Part shown: positions 1-8,546 of the stretch, piece after piece
Position numbering within the stretch: the first letter of the stretch is position 1
How the letters are laid out: each line of letters begins with the position of its first letter
Origin: Pseudoalteromonas rubra
GTDB lineage: Bacteria; Pseudomonadota; Gammaproteobacteria; Enterobacterales; Alteromonadaceae
NCBI RefSeq assembly: GCF_005887115.1
Contig: NZ_PNCJ01000015.1
Coordinates: forward strand, 124,001 to 188,000
DNA: 64,000 nt
Direction: 5' to 3'
Program-made: the position numbers and the translations under genes
Notes under the pieces: generated by a model
The model's database searches: none
What the model saw: only the letters and a program-made list of their open reading frames with translations
What the model was told of the DNA's origin: nothing

Positions 1-1
1 G

Positions 2-826
2 CGGCTGCGTTTTCAACTAGTTATTGGTGATACCGTACCAAAAGAGGTCGTCAGCGACAAACATCGCCTACAGCAAGTACTGCTTAATCTGCTGAATAAC
101 GCCATTAAGTTTACCCATGAAGGCTTTATTCGACTGGAAGTTGAGAATATTGGCAATATGGAACAAGTGATGCTCAGGTTCGCCGTCTCTGACAGCGGCA
201 TCGGGATTGCCGAGGATAAACTTCCCCACATCTTTAACCCTTTTTATCAGGAAGATGAAAGTACGACTCGGCGCTATGGCGGCTCCGGTCTGGGCTTGTG
301 CATCTGTCAACAGATCATTGAATTATGTGGAGGTCACCTCAATTGCCAGTCAGTACAGGGGGAAGGCAGTCAGTTTGATTTTAACTGGCCTGTGGCGCCC
401 TGCTGCCTGATCTATTCTGAGGACAGCGATCAGGTAACATTTGGAGAGCTACATGGCCATATTCTGCTGGCGGAGGACAATGCAGTAAATCAGGTTGTGA
501 CTAAGGCCATTTTAGAGAAACTAGGTTTGAGTGTCACCATAGTCACTGATGGCGAACAGGCTTTACAGCAGCTCGAGAAAGAACACTATGATCTGGTTCT
601 GATGGACATGCACATGCCCAATATGGATGGCATAGAGGCTACCAAGGCCATCCGTGGTATGCCTCAGCACATGCAGCTGACGATTATCGCGTTGACCGCC
701 AATGTCCTTATCAAAGACATCGAAGCCTGTTTCGCTGCAGGGATGGACGATTACATCAGTAAACCCATTGCGCTGGAGCAACTCAAAACTGTGCTGGACA
801 AATGGTTAGCGGTAAAAAATGGCTAA
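2..826 (+). CDS. Hybrid sensor histidine kinase/response regulator (3' part only)
   Basis: The reading frame is open from the left edge, so the N-terminal sensor and the phosphoacceptor-His domain lie outside the window. What is visible starts in the HATPase domain: the N box (QVLLNLLNNAIKFTHEG), then DSGIGI and GGSGLGL boxes that bind ATP. A receiver domain follows (starting HILLAEDNAVNQ), with the phosphoacceptor Asp in LMDMHMPNMDG and the conserved Lys in SKP near the C-terminus. Proteins of this layout autophosphorylate and pass phosphate to their own receiver and often on to an HPt protein. The signal cannot be told because the sensor part is missing. Its last 21 bases overlap the end of the convergent cupin gene. 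The family call is firm; the full architecture is unknown. Confidence 0.9.
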   Translation, partial: RLRFQLVIGDTVPKEVVSDKHRLQQVLLNLLNNAIKFTHEGFIRLEVENIGNMEQVMLRFAVSDSGIGIAEDKLPHIFNPFYQEDESTTRRYGGSGLGLCICQQIIELCGGHLNCQSVQGEGSQFDFNWPVAPCCLIYSEDSDQVTFGELHGHILLAEDNAVNQVVTKAILEKLGLSVTIVTDGEQALQQLEKEHYDLVLMDMHMPNMDGIEATKAIRGMPQHMQLTIIALTANVLIKDIEACFAAGMDDYISKPIALEQLKTVLDKWLAVKNG

Positions 827-1120
827 CCAGACCGTTTCCTGCTCGGGATCGGTCCAGCTGACTTTATGCTTACAATGTGCGGGAATATTCAGATAGTCTC
901 CGGCTGACAGGCGTGTCACCCGACCGTCCTCAAACGTCAGTTCACCGGCCCCTTGTAAAACCAGCACCCATTCGTGTTCATCCTGATCGTACCAGCCTTG
1001 CGGTGGTGAGGTATGCCCTTGAGAGACAATGCGCTCAATCTTGAGCTGCTCATGAGACAGTAACGTCTGAAATACTTCTTCGCTGAGATCAACGGGAAGG
1101 TTAGATAGTAAGTTGTTCAT
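806..1120 (-). CDS. Small cupin-domain protein
   Basis: This 104-residue protein is a single cupin barrel. Residues about 40-104 carry the cupin pattern: a metal-binding-type segment around DQDEHEWVLVLQG, the GELTF strand, a GDYLNIPAHCKHKV segment and a C-terminal strand with WLAIFY. Small stand-alone cupins of this kind include metal-binding isomerases and sensor-like proteins, but nothing here fixes the substrate. GGTGA stands just before the ATG at 1120, supporting this start. The 3' end overlaps the convergent kinase gene by 21 bases, so the two transcripts must be antisense to each other at their ends. The fold is confident; the function is unknown. Confidence 0.8.
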   Translation of the reverse strand: MNNLLSNLPVDLSEEVFQTLLSHEQLKIERIVSQGHTSPPQGWYDQDEHEWVLVLQGAGELTFEDGRVTRLSAGDYLNIPAHCKHKVSWTDPEQETVWLAIFYR

Positions 1121-1238
1121 TATTCACCCATTAATTGAATATCACACGAAAAGTTTCACGTATTGAGGATAAATACTAAAGCAGAGAATCAAAGCGTAAG
1201 CAAAAAATGAATGTGAGAAGAATAGTAGATAAGAGATT

Positions 1239-1314
<76 letters not shown>

Positions 1315-1400
1315 AAATCGACGTCAAAGATACTAGAAGATTTTTCTACCTTTGAAAACCCCCAAAAGTCACTTTTTTATAGAAATGAATCCGTTAGGGT

Positions 1401-1440
1401 AAAAATCGAACAGGCACGTGTGCACCGATACACGTGCCTG
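1401..1440 (-). terminator. Rho-independent terminator of the FMN reductase gene
   Basis: A perfect 11-bp inverted repeat (CAGGCACGTGT at 1411-1421 and ACACGTGCCTG at 1430-1440) encloses an 8-base loop. Read on the minus strand it is followed by TTCGATTTTTA, a U-rich tail. It lies about 30 bases beyond the stop codon of the reductase gene, and also separates that gene from the tRNA. Confidence 0.8.
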
Positions 1441-1471
1441 CTGAAAATACCCGGTGTTACTGAGCGCCGTA

Positions 1472-1996
1472 TTAGTGGAGCAATGTAAGTGCCGCTTCCA
1501 GCGCTTGTTTGATATCAGGGTTAGTCAGCTCACCCGCTTCGAGGTCAAAGTTATCGAAAAAGCTTGGCACTGACAGGCTCGCTTTAACATCCGCAGCAAA
1601 ATAAGGCGCAGAAGCCACCGCCGATCCCAGTACGCTTTGAGCGCCACCCGGGCCCGGTGACGTTGCCATCATCAGCATTGGTGTATTCTGATATACCTTC
1701 ATATCTATGCGAGATGTCCAGTCAAACAGGTTCTTATAGGCGGCTGAATAGCTGCCATTGTGTTCAGCAAATGACACAATAATCGCATCCGCGGCACCAA
1801 TTTTTGCGTAAAAACGCTGCGCTTCGTCTGGAATACCACCCTCAGTTTCCCGTTCAATGCTGTAAATCGGCATTTCATACTCATTCAGGTCCAGTACTTC
1901 GACCTCAGCATTGGGGATCAACGAAGCTGCATAGCTGGCTAATTGCTGGTTAATTGACTGACGGCTGTTACTGGCTGCAAATACTAAAACTTTCAT
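1472..1996 (-). CDS. NAD(P)H-dependent FMN reductase family flavoprotein
   Basis: This 174-residue protein has the flavodoxin-like fold of the NADPH-dependent FMN reductase/quinone reductase family. It opens with a beta strand and the phosphate-binding loop FAASNSRQSIN, has EYEMPIYSIE after strand 2, the motif ADAIIVSFAEHNGSYSAAYKNLFDW that contacts the flavin, and a late SPGPGGAQSVLG segment. Family members move electrons from NAD(P)H through bound FMN to quinones, chromate or other acceptors in the cytoplasm. GAGAGGG sits just before the ATG. The gene is transcribed away from the LysR regulator at 2140, sharing a 143-base intergenic region, so that regulator is the likely controller. The exact acceptor is not predictable. 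Confidence 0.85.
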   Translation of the reverse strand: MKVLVFAASNSRQSINQQLASYAASLIPNAEVEVLDLNEYEMPIYSIERETEGGIPDEAQRFYAKIGAADAIIVSFAEHNGSYSAAYKNLFDWTSRIDMKVYQNTPMLMMATSPGPGGAQSVLGSAVASAPYFAADVKASLSVPSFFDNFDLEAGELTNPDIKQALEAALTLLH

Positions 1997-2139
1997 GGTA
2001 TTACCCTCTCAAAATAAATCAAAAATGGTGTTTACTCAGGGTGATGACTTGATTTGTATTCACCTCAAGCTGATGACAACCAGTGTATATTAGGTTTTAA
2101 TAATAATTAATAAGGCAAAAGTAAAGTCACTATTTCTAA

Positions 2140-3045
2140 ATGAATAACAATCTATTTGAAGGCATTGAGATCTTTGCCGAGGTCGTCGAAAACAAAAGCT
2201 TTATTGCTACAGCCCAGAAGCTGGGGCATTCTCCGTCACATGTCAGCAAAGTGATTGCCAAGCTGGAAGAACGTCTGGGTGTTAGACTGTTGAACAGAAC
2301 CACACGAACACTGGCACTGACGCCAGAAGGAGAGTCGTATTACCAAAACTGTGCCCAACTGATCCAGGATGCTCAGGCGGCACAACAGCGCTTGAATGTG
2401 ACCGACGATATTCCAAGGGGCACCCTTAAGATCACCTGTCCGGTGGCTTTTAGCGCCGATTATTTACAACCGGTACTAGCAGACTACCTGAATCGCTACC
2501 CGAATGTTTCACTGGAGTGGGATCTGGAAGACAAAGCCGTTGACGTGATTGCTGACGGCTACGACTTGGCTGTACGGGCAACCCCGCAACTGGAAGAGTC
2601 CAGTCTGATCTGCAAACGGGTTTATCATTGCAAAACATACGTTGTTGCCAGCCCGCAATACCTCGATCGTTTCGGGCAGCCACATCACCCAAAGGAGCTG
2701 CAAAAGCATCATAGTATTTGCTATAGCAATCTCAAAACGCCGGACCGCTGGGAGTTCAAAGATAAGCAGGGCGGTATTTTTCATGTTGAGGTACGACAAC
2801 GGATCTTGTGTAACAATGGTCATATGCAAACTGCGATGGCGCGCGATGGGATTGGTATTGCACGCCTGCCCGCCTTTTATGTCGACACCTTACTGGCGCA
2901 ACAGCAACTGGTGCCCCTGTTCCCTGACTTCCCACAGCCAGACGTCAACGTCTATGTCGTTTATCCAAGTCGCCGTCATCTCTCTCCAAAAGTGCGACAC
3001 TTTATTGACCTGCTATCGGCACATTTTGACAAAATACGCGCCTGA
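2140..3045 (+). CDS. LysR-family transcriptional regulator
   Basis: This 301-residue protein has the canonical LysR layout. Residues 1-65 form the winged helix-turn-helix (FIATAQKLGHSPSHVSKVIAKLEERLGVRLLNRTTR), a linker helix follows, and residues about 90-295 form the periplasmic-binding-protein-like effector domain. The DNA-binding part is of the AaeR/DmlR-like subgroup common next to oxidoreductases. It is divergent from the FMN reductase gene, and LysR proteins usually act on the neighbouring divergent promoter. The AT-rich stretch at 2088-2115 is the natural place for its site, but no clear T-N11-A palindrome could be fixed by eye. The effector is unknown. The ribosome binding site is weak. 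Confidence 0.9.
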   Translation: MNNNLFEGIEIFAEVVENKSFIATAQKLGHSPSHVSKVIAKLEERLGVRLLNRTTRTLALTPEGESYYQNCAQLIQDAQAAQQRLNVTDDIPRGTLKITCPVAFSADYLQPVLADYLNRYPNVSLEWDLEDKAVDVIADGYDLAVRATPQLEESSLICKRVYHCKTYVVASPQYLDRFGQPHHPKELQKHHSICYSNLKTPDRWEFKDKQGGIFHVEVRQRILCNNGHMQTAMARDGIGIARLPAFYVDTLLAQQQLVPLFPDFPQPDVNVYVVYPSRRHLSPKVRHFIDLLSAHFDKIRA

Positions 3046-3054
3046 TCTTGGCGT

Positions 3055-3097
3055 TGTGCACAGCTGATATTCAATGGTGTGCACACTGATATCTTTT
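3055..3097 (+). repeat. Short direct repeat/possible hairpin after the LysR gene
   Basis: GTGCACAGCTGATAT at 3056-3070 recurs as GTGCACACTGATAT at 3079-3092. The core TGTGCACA (3055-3062 and 3078-3085) is self-complementary, so the two copies can pair into an 8-bp stem with a 15-base loop. A TTTTT run follows at 3093-3097. It may end the LysR transcript or be a paired protein-binding site for the downstream lipoprotein operon. The repeat is seen directly; the role is inference. Confidence 0.4.
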
Positions 3098-3257
3098 TAA
3101 TAACCCACACAATTTCCACACAATTGCACCAGATTTATGCAGCAAACTCTCTAAGTCACTAATTAATATAAGTTAATAGATTTGGACCTTGACTATTTTA
3201 TCCCCACAATTGCCGTCTAGACTAAATAATAAGACAACCGCAGCTTTCGAGGTCTAT

Positions 3258-4757
3258 ATGAAACAACTACTCTTAATTACCCTGTGTACTGTACTGTGTG
3301 CCTGTGGCTCAGGATCCGACTCTGCAACCACAGATCAGACTAATGTCACCTCGGATACCGATAATAATGCCCAGGACAACTCAGGCAATAGCTCAGGAGA
3401 CACCAATCAGGATACATCTCAATCATCTACATTTGTCCTGAGTAGCCCGGCATTTGCCCATCAGGCAGCCCTACCTGTCAGCTATACCTGTGATGGTGAC
3501 AATTTATCCCCCCCATTAAGCTGGCAAGGCGCGCCAGAGGCAACCCAAGAGTTTGCCCTCAGTATGGAAACCAGTACGCAAACGCTACACTGGTTAGTTT
3601 ATCATATAGATAACGATGTACAGGCAATTGTTGCAGGAGACTCGTCCGGTGTGCTCGGCAACAACAGTGTCAATGGCGAGCAAGCCTACGCGCCCCCCTG
3701 CCCTGAAAGCCCCGGCACACACTACTATACATTTACCCTTTATGCGTTATCAGAGCGCCCTTCGCTTGATCAGAATGCGGTGGTGGACAGAGCCACTTTT
3801 ATGGCTGCAATCAACCCACTTACTCTGAACAGCACCGCGTTAACTGTCAGTGTAAACCGCTTTCCAGATGTTGCGCTCAGTGCCTGTGAGCAGGTGCAGC
3901 TGTCAGTGAGCAATGCAGGGTTCAGTGATGTCGCCGTTACTTGCGATAGTGACTATGCATACGTCACATCCGATACATACCCAGACCACGACCTGATGAA
4001 CGGTATAACGGGAACCAATGAACAAATCCCGGTACCGGCCCCCGGTTACGCAGCCCCGATCCGGCTCGACCGACAGCTCAGCAGCACCCCGACAAGTATC
4101 GACGCAGCACTGGGTGTCGCCGTCAATGGTGTACCTATCTATGATTATTCTGCACAAGGAGAGCTGGATCTTTACCAGTATGACCCAGCAGTTGATACCA
4201 AAGCCCTGGGCCAGCTTGATAATTGCGGAGGCCATGCCGGGCGCGGAGACGATTATCACTACCATGCCGCACCAACTTGCATGATAGCTGCCATGACCAA
4301 CCAGGGAGATGACGCAATTCTTGGCTGGGGCTATGATGGCTACCCCTTGTACGGCAATAATAACCCCGACGGCAGCGCCATTGCCTCTGGCACATTGGAT
4401 TTATGTAACGGCCAGTCCGATAGTGAATATGGCTATCGATATCATACGTCCGAACAGGCACCTTATGTCTTTCAGTGCTTAATGGGAGAAGTGAATACAC
4501 AAATCCTGCCACGCGTCGCGCCGATGACAGGCGACAATCCCCAGATGCGTGCCAATCTGACTCCGCCTCAGGGCGGTGTAAGCAACCTGACGCATACCAT
4601 TTTGTCAGATGGCACACGCAGCATGACGTATACCCATCAGGGCACGCAATATTATGTCAACTACACGCCAATAACCGATCAGGACAATTGCTATCAGTTT
4701 GAGCAGAAAACAGTCAGCAATGGTGGCATTGTTGAAACCGGCACATTCTGCAGATAA
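3258..4757 (+). CDS. PEBP-YHYH two-domain lipoprotein
   Basis: The start at 3258 is chosen because CGAGG precedes it and because it yields a lipoprotein signal (MKQLLLITLCTVLCACGSG, lipobox LCAC). A longer frame upstream would bury that signal. After a Ser/Thr/Asn/Asp-rich tether (about residues 20-60), residues about 62-215 resemble the PEBP (YbhB) fold, with an opening like SPAF...CDGDNLSPPLSW. The C-terminal half contains the YHYH-domain hallmark DDYHYHAAPTC and then GWGYDGYPLYG. Both domains are known in marine bacterial secreted proteins; their roles are poorly defined. It leads an apparent operon: the next gene starts 15 bases later, followed by a two-component system, suggesting the lipoprotein and kinase work together at the envelope. 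Domain calls are good; function is unknown. Confidence 0.8.
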   Translation: MKQLLLITLCTVLCACGSGSDSATTDQTNVTSDTDNNAQDNSGNSSGDTNQDTSQSSTFVLSSPAFAHQAALPVSYTCDGDNLSPPLSWQGAPEATQEFALSMETSTQTLHWLVYHIDNDVQAIVAGDSSGVLGNNSVNGEQAYAPPCPESPGTHYYTFTLYALSERPSLDQNAVVDRATFMAAINPLTLNSTALTVSVNRFPDVALSACEQVQLSVSNAGFSDVAVTCDSDYAYVTSDTYPDHDLMNGITGTNEQIPVPAPGYAAPIRLDRQLSSTPTSIDAALGVAVNGVPIYDYSAQGELDLYQYDPAVDTKALGQLDNCGGHAGRGDDYHYHAAPTCMIAAMTNQGDDAILGWGYDGYPLYGNNNPDGSAIASGTLDLCNGQSDSEYGYRYHTSEQAPYVFQCLMGEVNTQILPRVAPMTGDNPQMRANLTPPQGGVSNLTHTILSDGTRSMTYTHQGTQYYVNYTPITDQDNCYQFEQKTVSNGGIVETGTFCR

Positions 4758-4772
4758 GCAAGGAGGAATGAG

Positions 4773-5276
4773 ATGAAATATCTGATAAGTATCTTGTTGC
4801 TCAGTGTCTTATTCAACTTAAGCGCGGCTAAAGCGCATGTATTAGAGAGTAATAAAGCCAGGCTGACCCTGCGTGACGGTCAGGCCGAGCTGCGTTTACA
4901 GGTCAATATGCAGCACTGGCAGCACACGCTGCAAAACCCGCAAGCCTGGTTGTTAGGAGACACCACCACGGTTATGCCTCACAACCAGAACCCTCAGGAG
5001 GTGCATAGCTTTATTACTCACCTGCTTGAAACCATGACAAAACTGCACCTCAATAACACCATGGTTGCCTTGCAGCTGAAAAGCTTGCACACTTCGAAGC
5101 ATCATCCTGAACAGGCCGAGTTACTCCTGCTCGGAGAACACACTCACGCAGGGCAAGCGATCGAACAGGTTAGTCTGACGTTACCGCCGTCACTGGGGGC
5201 CGTGCACCTCAGTGTGACGCGGCCACAATATCGTATGCTGAGCGCAGGAAAAACGGCGCATATCTCTTTCAAATAG
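4773..5276 (+). CDS. Small exported protein of unknown function
   Basis: I do not recognise this 167-residue protein. It starts with a clear signal peptide (MKYLISILLLSVLFNLSAAKAHV, cleavage probably after AKA), and AAGGAGG lies before the ATG. The mature part is rich in His and Gln, with histidines spread through QHWQHT, MPHNQN and TSKHHPEQ, and looks mostly like beta and short helical segments. Metal binding is possible but not shown. It sits 15 bases after the PEBP-YHYH lipoprotein and just before a sensor kinase, so it is probably a periplasmic partner in the same response. Confidence 0.7.
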   Translation: MKYLISILLLSVLFNLSAAKAHVLESNKARLTLRDGQAELRLQVNMQHWQHTLQNPQAWLLGDTTTVMPHNQNPQEVHSFITHLLETMTKLHLNNTMVALQLKSLHTSKHHPEQAELLLLGEHTHAGQAIEQVSLTLPPSLGAVHLSVTRPQYRMLSAGKTAHISFK

Positions 5277-5339
5277 AGAAATATGGGCAGTGCGACCGGT
5301 ACACTCTCTTTTTCATGGCAACGAGCACAGGAGTCACAT

Positions 5340-6782
5340 TTGAATCTATTTGCCAAACTGTTTCTGGCCATTGTGCTCACCAATACGGCAATCATTGCGA
5401 TCCAGCTTGGCCTCACTGCTGGCAGCCTGACCAATGATTTTGCGACCTTAGTACAGCACAGTGAGCAAAGCCATGTGGAACAAACCCGTGCGCGCTTGCT
5501 GGCTTTTTATCAAAGGGAAGGAAGCTGGCAAAAGTTACGACACAACCGGCTGCTATGGCAGCAGTTGATGCAACCACAACCTGGCCAACACAGCCGTCCT
5601 GTCCGCCGGGATAGCGCGTTTAACTCGCAGCAGCACAGCGAACGTCGTTACTTTGATACAGGCAAACGGATCAGCCTGTACGACAGCAACAAACAGCGCA
5701 TTGAAGGTAAGCCCAGATTACAAAGTAATCGTTATCAGCAAGCCCTGGAGCTTGACGGTGAACTCATTGGCTGGCTTGGCTGGGATCCCGCGCGAGTGCG
5801 CGACCCTGGCGAAACAAGACAAACCAGCAATGACGCCTTTATCAGCCAGCAACTGACCAATTACCTGTGGATCGCACTGTCAGCCTTGTTGTTAGCATTA
5901 CTGATGGCCTGGGTGATATCCAAACTGCTGAGCAAACCCATTGGCAGACTAATGCAGTGCACGGACAAACTCATGCAAGGGGATTACAGCAGCCGTGTTG
6001 GCCACAGTGGGCGTGATGAACTTGGTGTTCTGGCCGGGCGCGTTGACCAACTGGCACAAATCCTGGAAGACAACGCAAAAAATCGCCGGCAATGGATGTC
6101 GGACACCTCCCATGAACTGCGGACACCGCTGACCGTACTCAAGACCCAGCTTACTGCCATTGAAGATGGCGTATTTACCATGGATGCCAGTAAAACAGCC
6201 TTACTGCTCAGCGAAGTCGACAACCTCAGTCGACTGGTGGACGACCTGTATCAACTGACCAGTGCCGATGTAGGTAACTACCGTTATACCATGACTGAAG
6301 TCGACCCTTTGCCACTACTTATGCAGCTTATTCAGGGGTTTGAAAGTAAATTTTCCGAGCGTTCAATCGCTTTGGATTTAACTTCACTGACTCATGCCCA
6401 GACCCTGACGCCACGATGTATTGTTGCCGATAGTGCGCGCCTGCATCAACTATTCAGCAACCTGATTGAGAACGCCAGGCGTTACACTGACGAAGGTGGT
6501 CAGCTCAGGGTTGTCATTGCCCACGAGACCAGGCGAATGATTATTCGTATCGAAGATTCTGCGCCGGGTGTCTCTGAAGACGAAAAAGCCCGGTTATTTG
6601 AACGCTTTTACAGAGTCGAGCCTTCCAGAAGTCGCAGTTATGGCGGTAGCGGACTGGGGCTTTCCCTGTGCAAAACCATAGTCGAGGCCCATCAGGGCAC
6701 CATCACGTTGACAGATTCCTCACTCGGTGGATTGTGTGTCACTGTCTGTCTCCCATATCGCCAACAAGAGAACGCAAAATGA
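5340..6782 (+). CDS. Two-component sensor histidine kinase (BaeS-like layout)
   Basis: The start is placed at TTG 5340 because AGGAG lies six bases upstream and it gives a typical opening helix (NLFAKLFLAIVLTNTAIIAI). An in-frame ATG at 5283 would add 19 residues and has a weaker site. Order of parts: transmembrane helix 1, a periplasmic loop of about 140 residues, helix 2 (LWIALSALLLALLMAWVI), HAMP, the H box DTSHELRTPLTVLK, N box NLIENARRYTDEG, then DSAPG and GGSGLGLSL ATP-binding boxes. It phosphorylates the response regulator encoded next, whose start overlaps its stop (ATGA). The envelope lipoprotein and exported protein just upstream are plausible inputs or targets. Confidence 0.9.
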   Translation: MNLFAKLFLAIVLTNTAIIAIQLGLTAGSLTNDFATLVQHSEQSHVEQTRARLLAFYQREGSWQKLRHNRLLWQQLMQPQPGQHSRPVRRDSAFNSQQHSERRYFDTGKRISLYDSNKQRIEGKPRLQSNRYQQALELDGELIGWLGWDPARVRDPGETRQTSNDAFISQQLTNYLWIALSALLLALLMAWVISKLLSKPIGRLMQCTDKLMQGDYSSRVGHSGRDELGVLAGRVDQLAQILEDNAKNRRQWMSDTSHELRTPLTVLKTQLTAIEDGVFTMDASKTALLLSEVDNLSRLVDDLYQLTSADVGNYRYTMTEVDPLPLLMQLIQGFESKFSERSIALDLTSLTHAQTLTPRCIVADSARLHQLFSNLIENARRYTDEGGQLRVVIAHETRRMIIRIEDSAPGVSEDEKARLFERFYRVEPSRSRSYGGSGLGLSLCKTIVEAHQGTITLTDSSLGGLCVTVCLPYRQQENAK

Positions 6783-7462
6783 CCAAGCAACAACTACTTA
6801 TTGTCGAGGATGAGGCCAATATTGCAGAAGTGCTCATTGCTTATGCCCGGGCAGCGGGATATAGCACCACACATATGGTGCGTGGTGATGAGGTGGTTGA
6901 TTACCTGCAAAACAACCGGGTCGATTTAATCCTCTTAGACCTCATGCTACCGGGTGAAGATGGGCTCAGTATCTGTCGACGGATCCGCCAATTCAGCGAT
7001 GTGCCCATGATCATGATCACGGCCAAAAAAGATGAAATAGACCGCCTGCTTGGACTCGAACTCGGTGCCGACGACTACATTTGCAAGCCTTTTAGTCCTC
7101 GCGAGGTGATGGCCAGAGTTAAAACCGTTCTGCGTCGCTTTACGCCCAGTCATAGCGACGAACTGAAAGTCGGTGGTTTTATTGTCAACCCTTCACAGTT
7201 TACCGCCAGCTATCAGACACAGCCACTGGACCTCACGCCCAGTGAATTTAAATTGCTGACCATATTGCTTAGTCACCCACAGCAAGTCTTTTCGCGCACT
7301 CAGCTCATTGAGCAGATTTACCCCGATAGCGAGGACATTGTGGATCGCAACATTGATACCCATGTAAAAAACATACGAAAGAAGCTCAGCCTTATCGCGC
7401 CTGAAAAAAGTCTCATTGAATCGGTGTATGGCGTGGGCTACAAATACGCCACAGAGCACTAA
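6779..7462 (+). CDS. OmpR/BaeR-type response regulator
   Basis: The start at 6779 overlaps the kinase stop by four bases, indicating translational coupling. A longer in-frame start upstream would lie inside the kinase gene. Residues 1-120 are a receiver domain (acidic EDE near the start, phosphoacceptor Asp54 in LLDLMLPGEDG, Lys in CKPF). Residues about 130-227 are the winged-helix DNA-binding domain with DLTPSEFKLLTILLSHPQQV and a recognition region around VDRNIDTHVKNIRKKL ending VYGVGYKY. It is expected to regulate envelope-related genes, perhaps its own operon. The gene ends 4 bases into the convergent TPR gene. Confidence 0.93.
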   Translation: MTKQQLLIVEDEANIAEVLIAYARAAGYSTTHMVRGDEVVDYLQNNRVDLILLDLMLPGEDGLSICRRIRQFSDVPMIMITAKKDEIDRLLGLELGADDYICKPFSPREVMARVKTVLRRFTPSHSDELKVGGFIVNPSQFTASYQTQPLDLTPSEFKLLTILLSHPQQVFSRTQLIEQIYPDSEDIVDRNIDTHVKNIRKKLSLIAPEKSLIESVYGVGYKYATEH

Positions 7463-8484
7463 CTGGCTTTTGGCCAGTCACAGGTTTTGGCCGCTTTGTA
7501 CCAGCTGCGTTCAAATTGTCTGACTATCACAGGTTTTGGTAGCAGAACATCAACGCCCAGCGGTTTTGCAAGGTGCTGAAATACCAGCCTTCGAATATTA
7601 TCATCCTGCAGCTGCGCATATGCCAGTTTGAGACTGGCTTTGGTCTGTTGACTCACGGAATAACCCTCCAGTTGCATAAAGCGAGCATTGACCCACAGTA
7701 ACATTGCTTGTTTGGTCTCATTGGGGAAAGATTCGGTCAGCCTGGACGTAGGTCCGTACAAGCGCTGATAGTTCAATAATTGTTCCTGAATAATAAAAGC
7801 AAACAGTAAATTGACGCCCGCGGAGATCTGCCCGGAGCGCTTATCTATCTCCTGATAACTGGCCAGTGCTTTTCGAAACTGGCGCTCTGCCTCAGCCACG
7901 TTTCCGAGTTCCAGTGCAATAATCCCCAAATTATTGGCGATGATGCCATTTTTAGAGGTGATACCCGCCTTATCGGCAATGCTGTTTGCTCTTCCATACA
8001 GACGCTGAGCTTTCTCATAATCACCCAGTTGTCGTGACACCAGCGCCAGACTGTTTGTCAGGATCAGCCTTTGTTGGTCTGATTGCGCATGTTTGTAGGC
8101 ACACTCCAGGCTCAGTCTGGCATCATTCAGATAATCATGACGGCGTAACCAGATCCCCAGCGCACTCATGGCGGTAGGCAGCTTTTCGATAAAGTAAGGG
8201 TGGGTGTGATGCGTAAAAATGGCCTCCAGCGAATATTCCATCATTTTCATTTGATGGGTGGGTACGGCAGCTCGTAAACGGATCAAGTGCCAACGTAAAA
8301 ACAAAGAAGTAGGTAGGCCTTCTACTTCGTCAATCTGCGCCAACAATGAAAGTGTCGTGGCGGGGTCAACAGTGAGGTAATCTTCGGCTTCTTGCAGTTT
8401 GTCTATGATCTGTGATGGTGTCGCAGCCCATATAGTCAGCGGTATCAGCATCATCCACAGCCCTATAATTGCTTTCAACATCAT
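7459..8484 (-). CDS. Exported TPR-repeat protein
   Basis: This 341-residue protein begins with a signal peptide (MMLKAIIGLWMMLIPLTIWAAT) and is otherwise alpha-helical with tetratricopeptide-like repeats. The clearest are about residues 150-215, around LGDYEKAQRLYGRANSIADKAG and LGNVAEAERQFRKALASYQEI. TPRs bind partner proteins; there is no catalytic motif. The C-terminal part continues as helices without a known domain. It resembles the N-terminal periplasmic halves of some TPR-containing GGDEF or kinase proteins, but here there is no output domain and no membrane helix after the TPRs. Its stop overlaps that of the response regulator gene. Function is unknown. Confidence 0.7.
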   Translation of the reverse strand: MMLKAIIGLWMMLIPLTIWAATPSQIIDKLQEAEDYLTVDPATTLSLLAQIDEVEGLPTSLFLRWHLIRLRAAVPTHQMKMMEYSLEAIFTHHTHPYFIEKLPTAMSALGIWLRRHDYLNDARLSLECAYKHAQSDQQRLILTNSLALVSRQLGDYEKAQRLYGRANSIADKAGITSKNGIIANNLGIIALELGNVAEAERQFRKALASYQEIDKRSGQISAGVNLLFAFIIQEQLLNYQRLYGPTSRLTESFPNETKQAMLLWVNARFMQLEGYSVSQQTKASLKLAYAQLQDDNIRRLVFQHLAKPLGVDVLLPKPVIVRQFERSWYKAAKTCDWPKAS

Positions 8485-8546
8485 TAGATCCGCGATTACT
8501 TACCCTTTGAAACTATAGATTGCACGGCAAAATTGTTCAAAGTCAC

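Noticed and set aside
2063..2069. CCTCAAG upstream of the FMN reductase, like half a SoxR site
   Set aside because: The second half is absent and there is no 19-bp spaced promoter around it; one 7-base half site is expected by chance.
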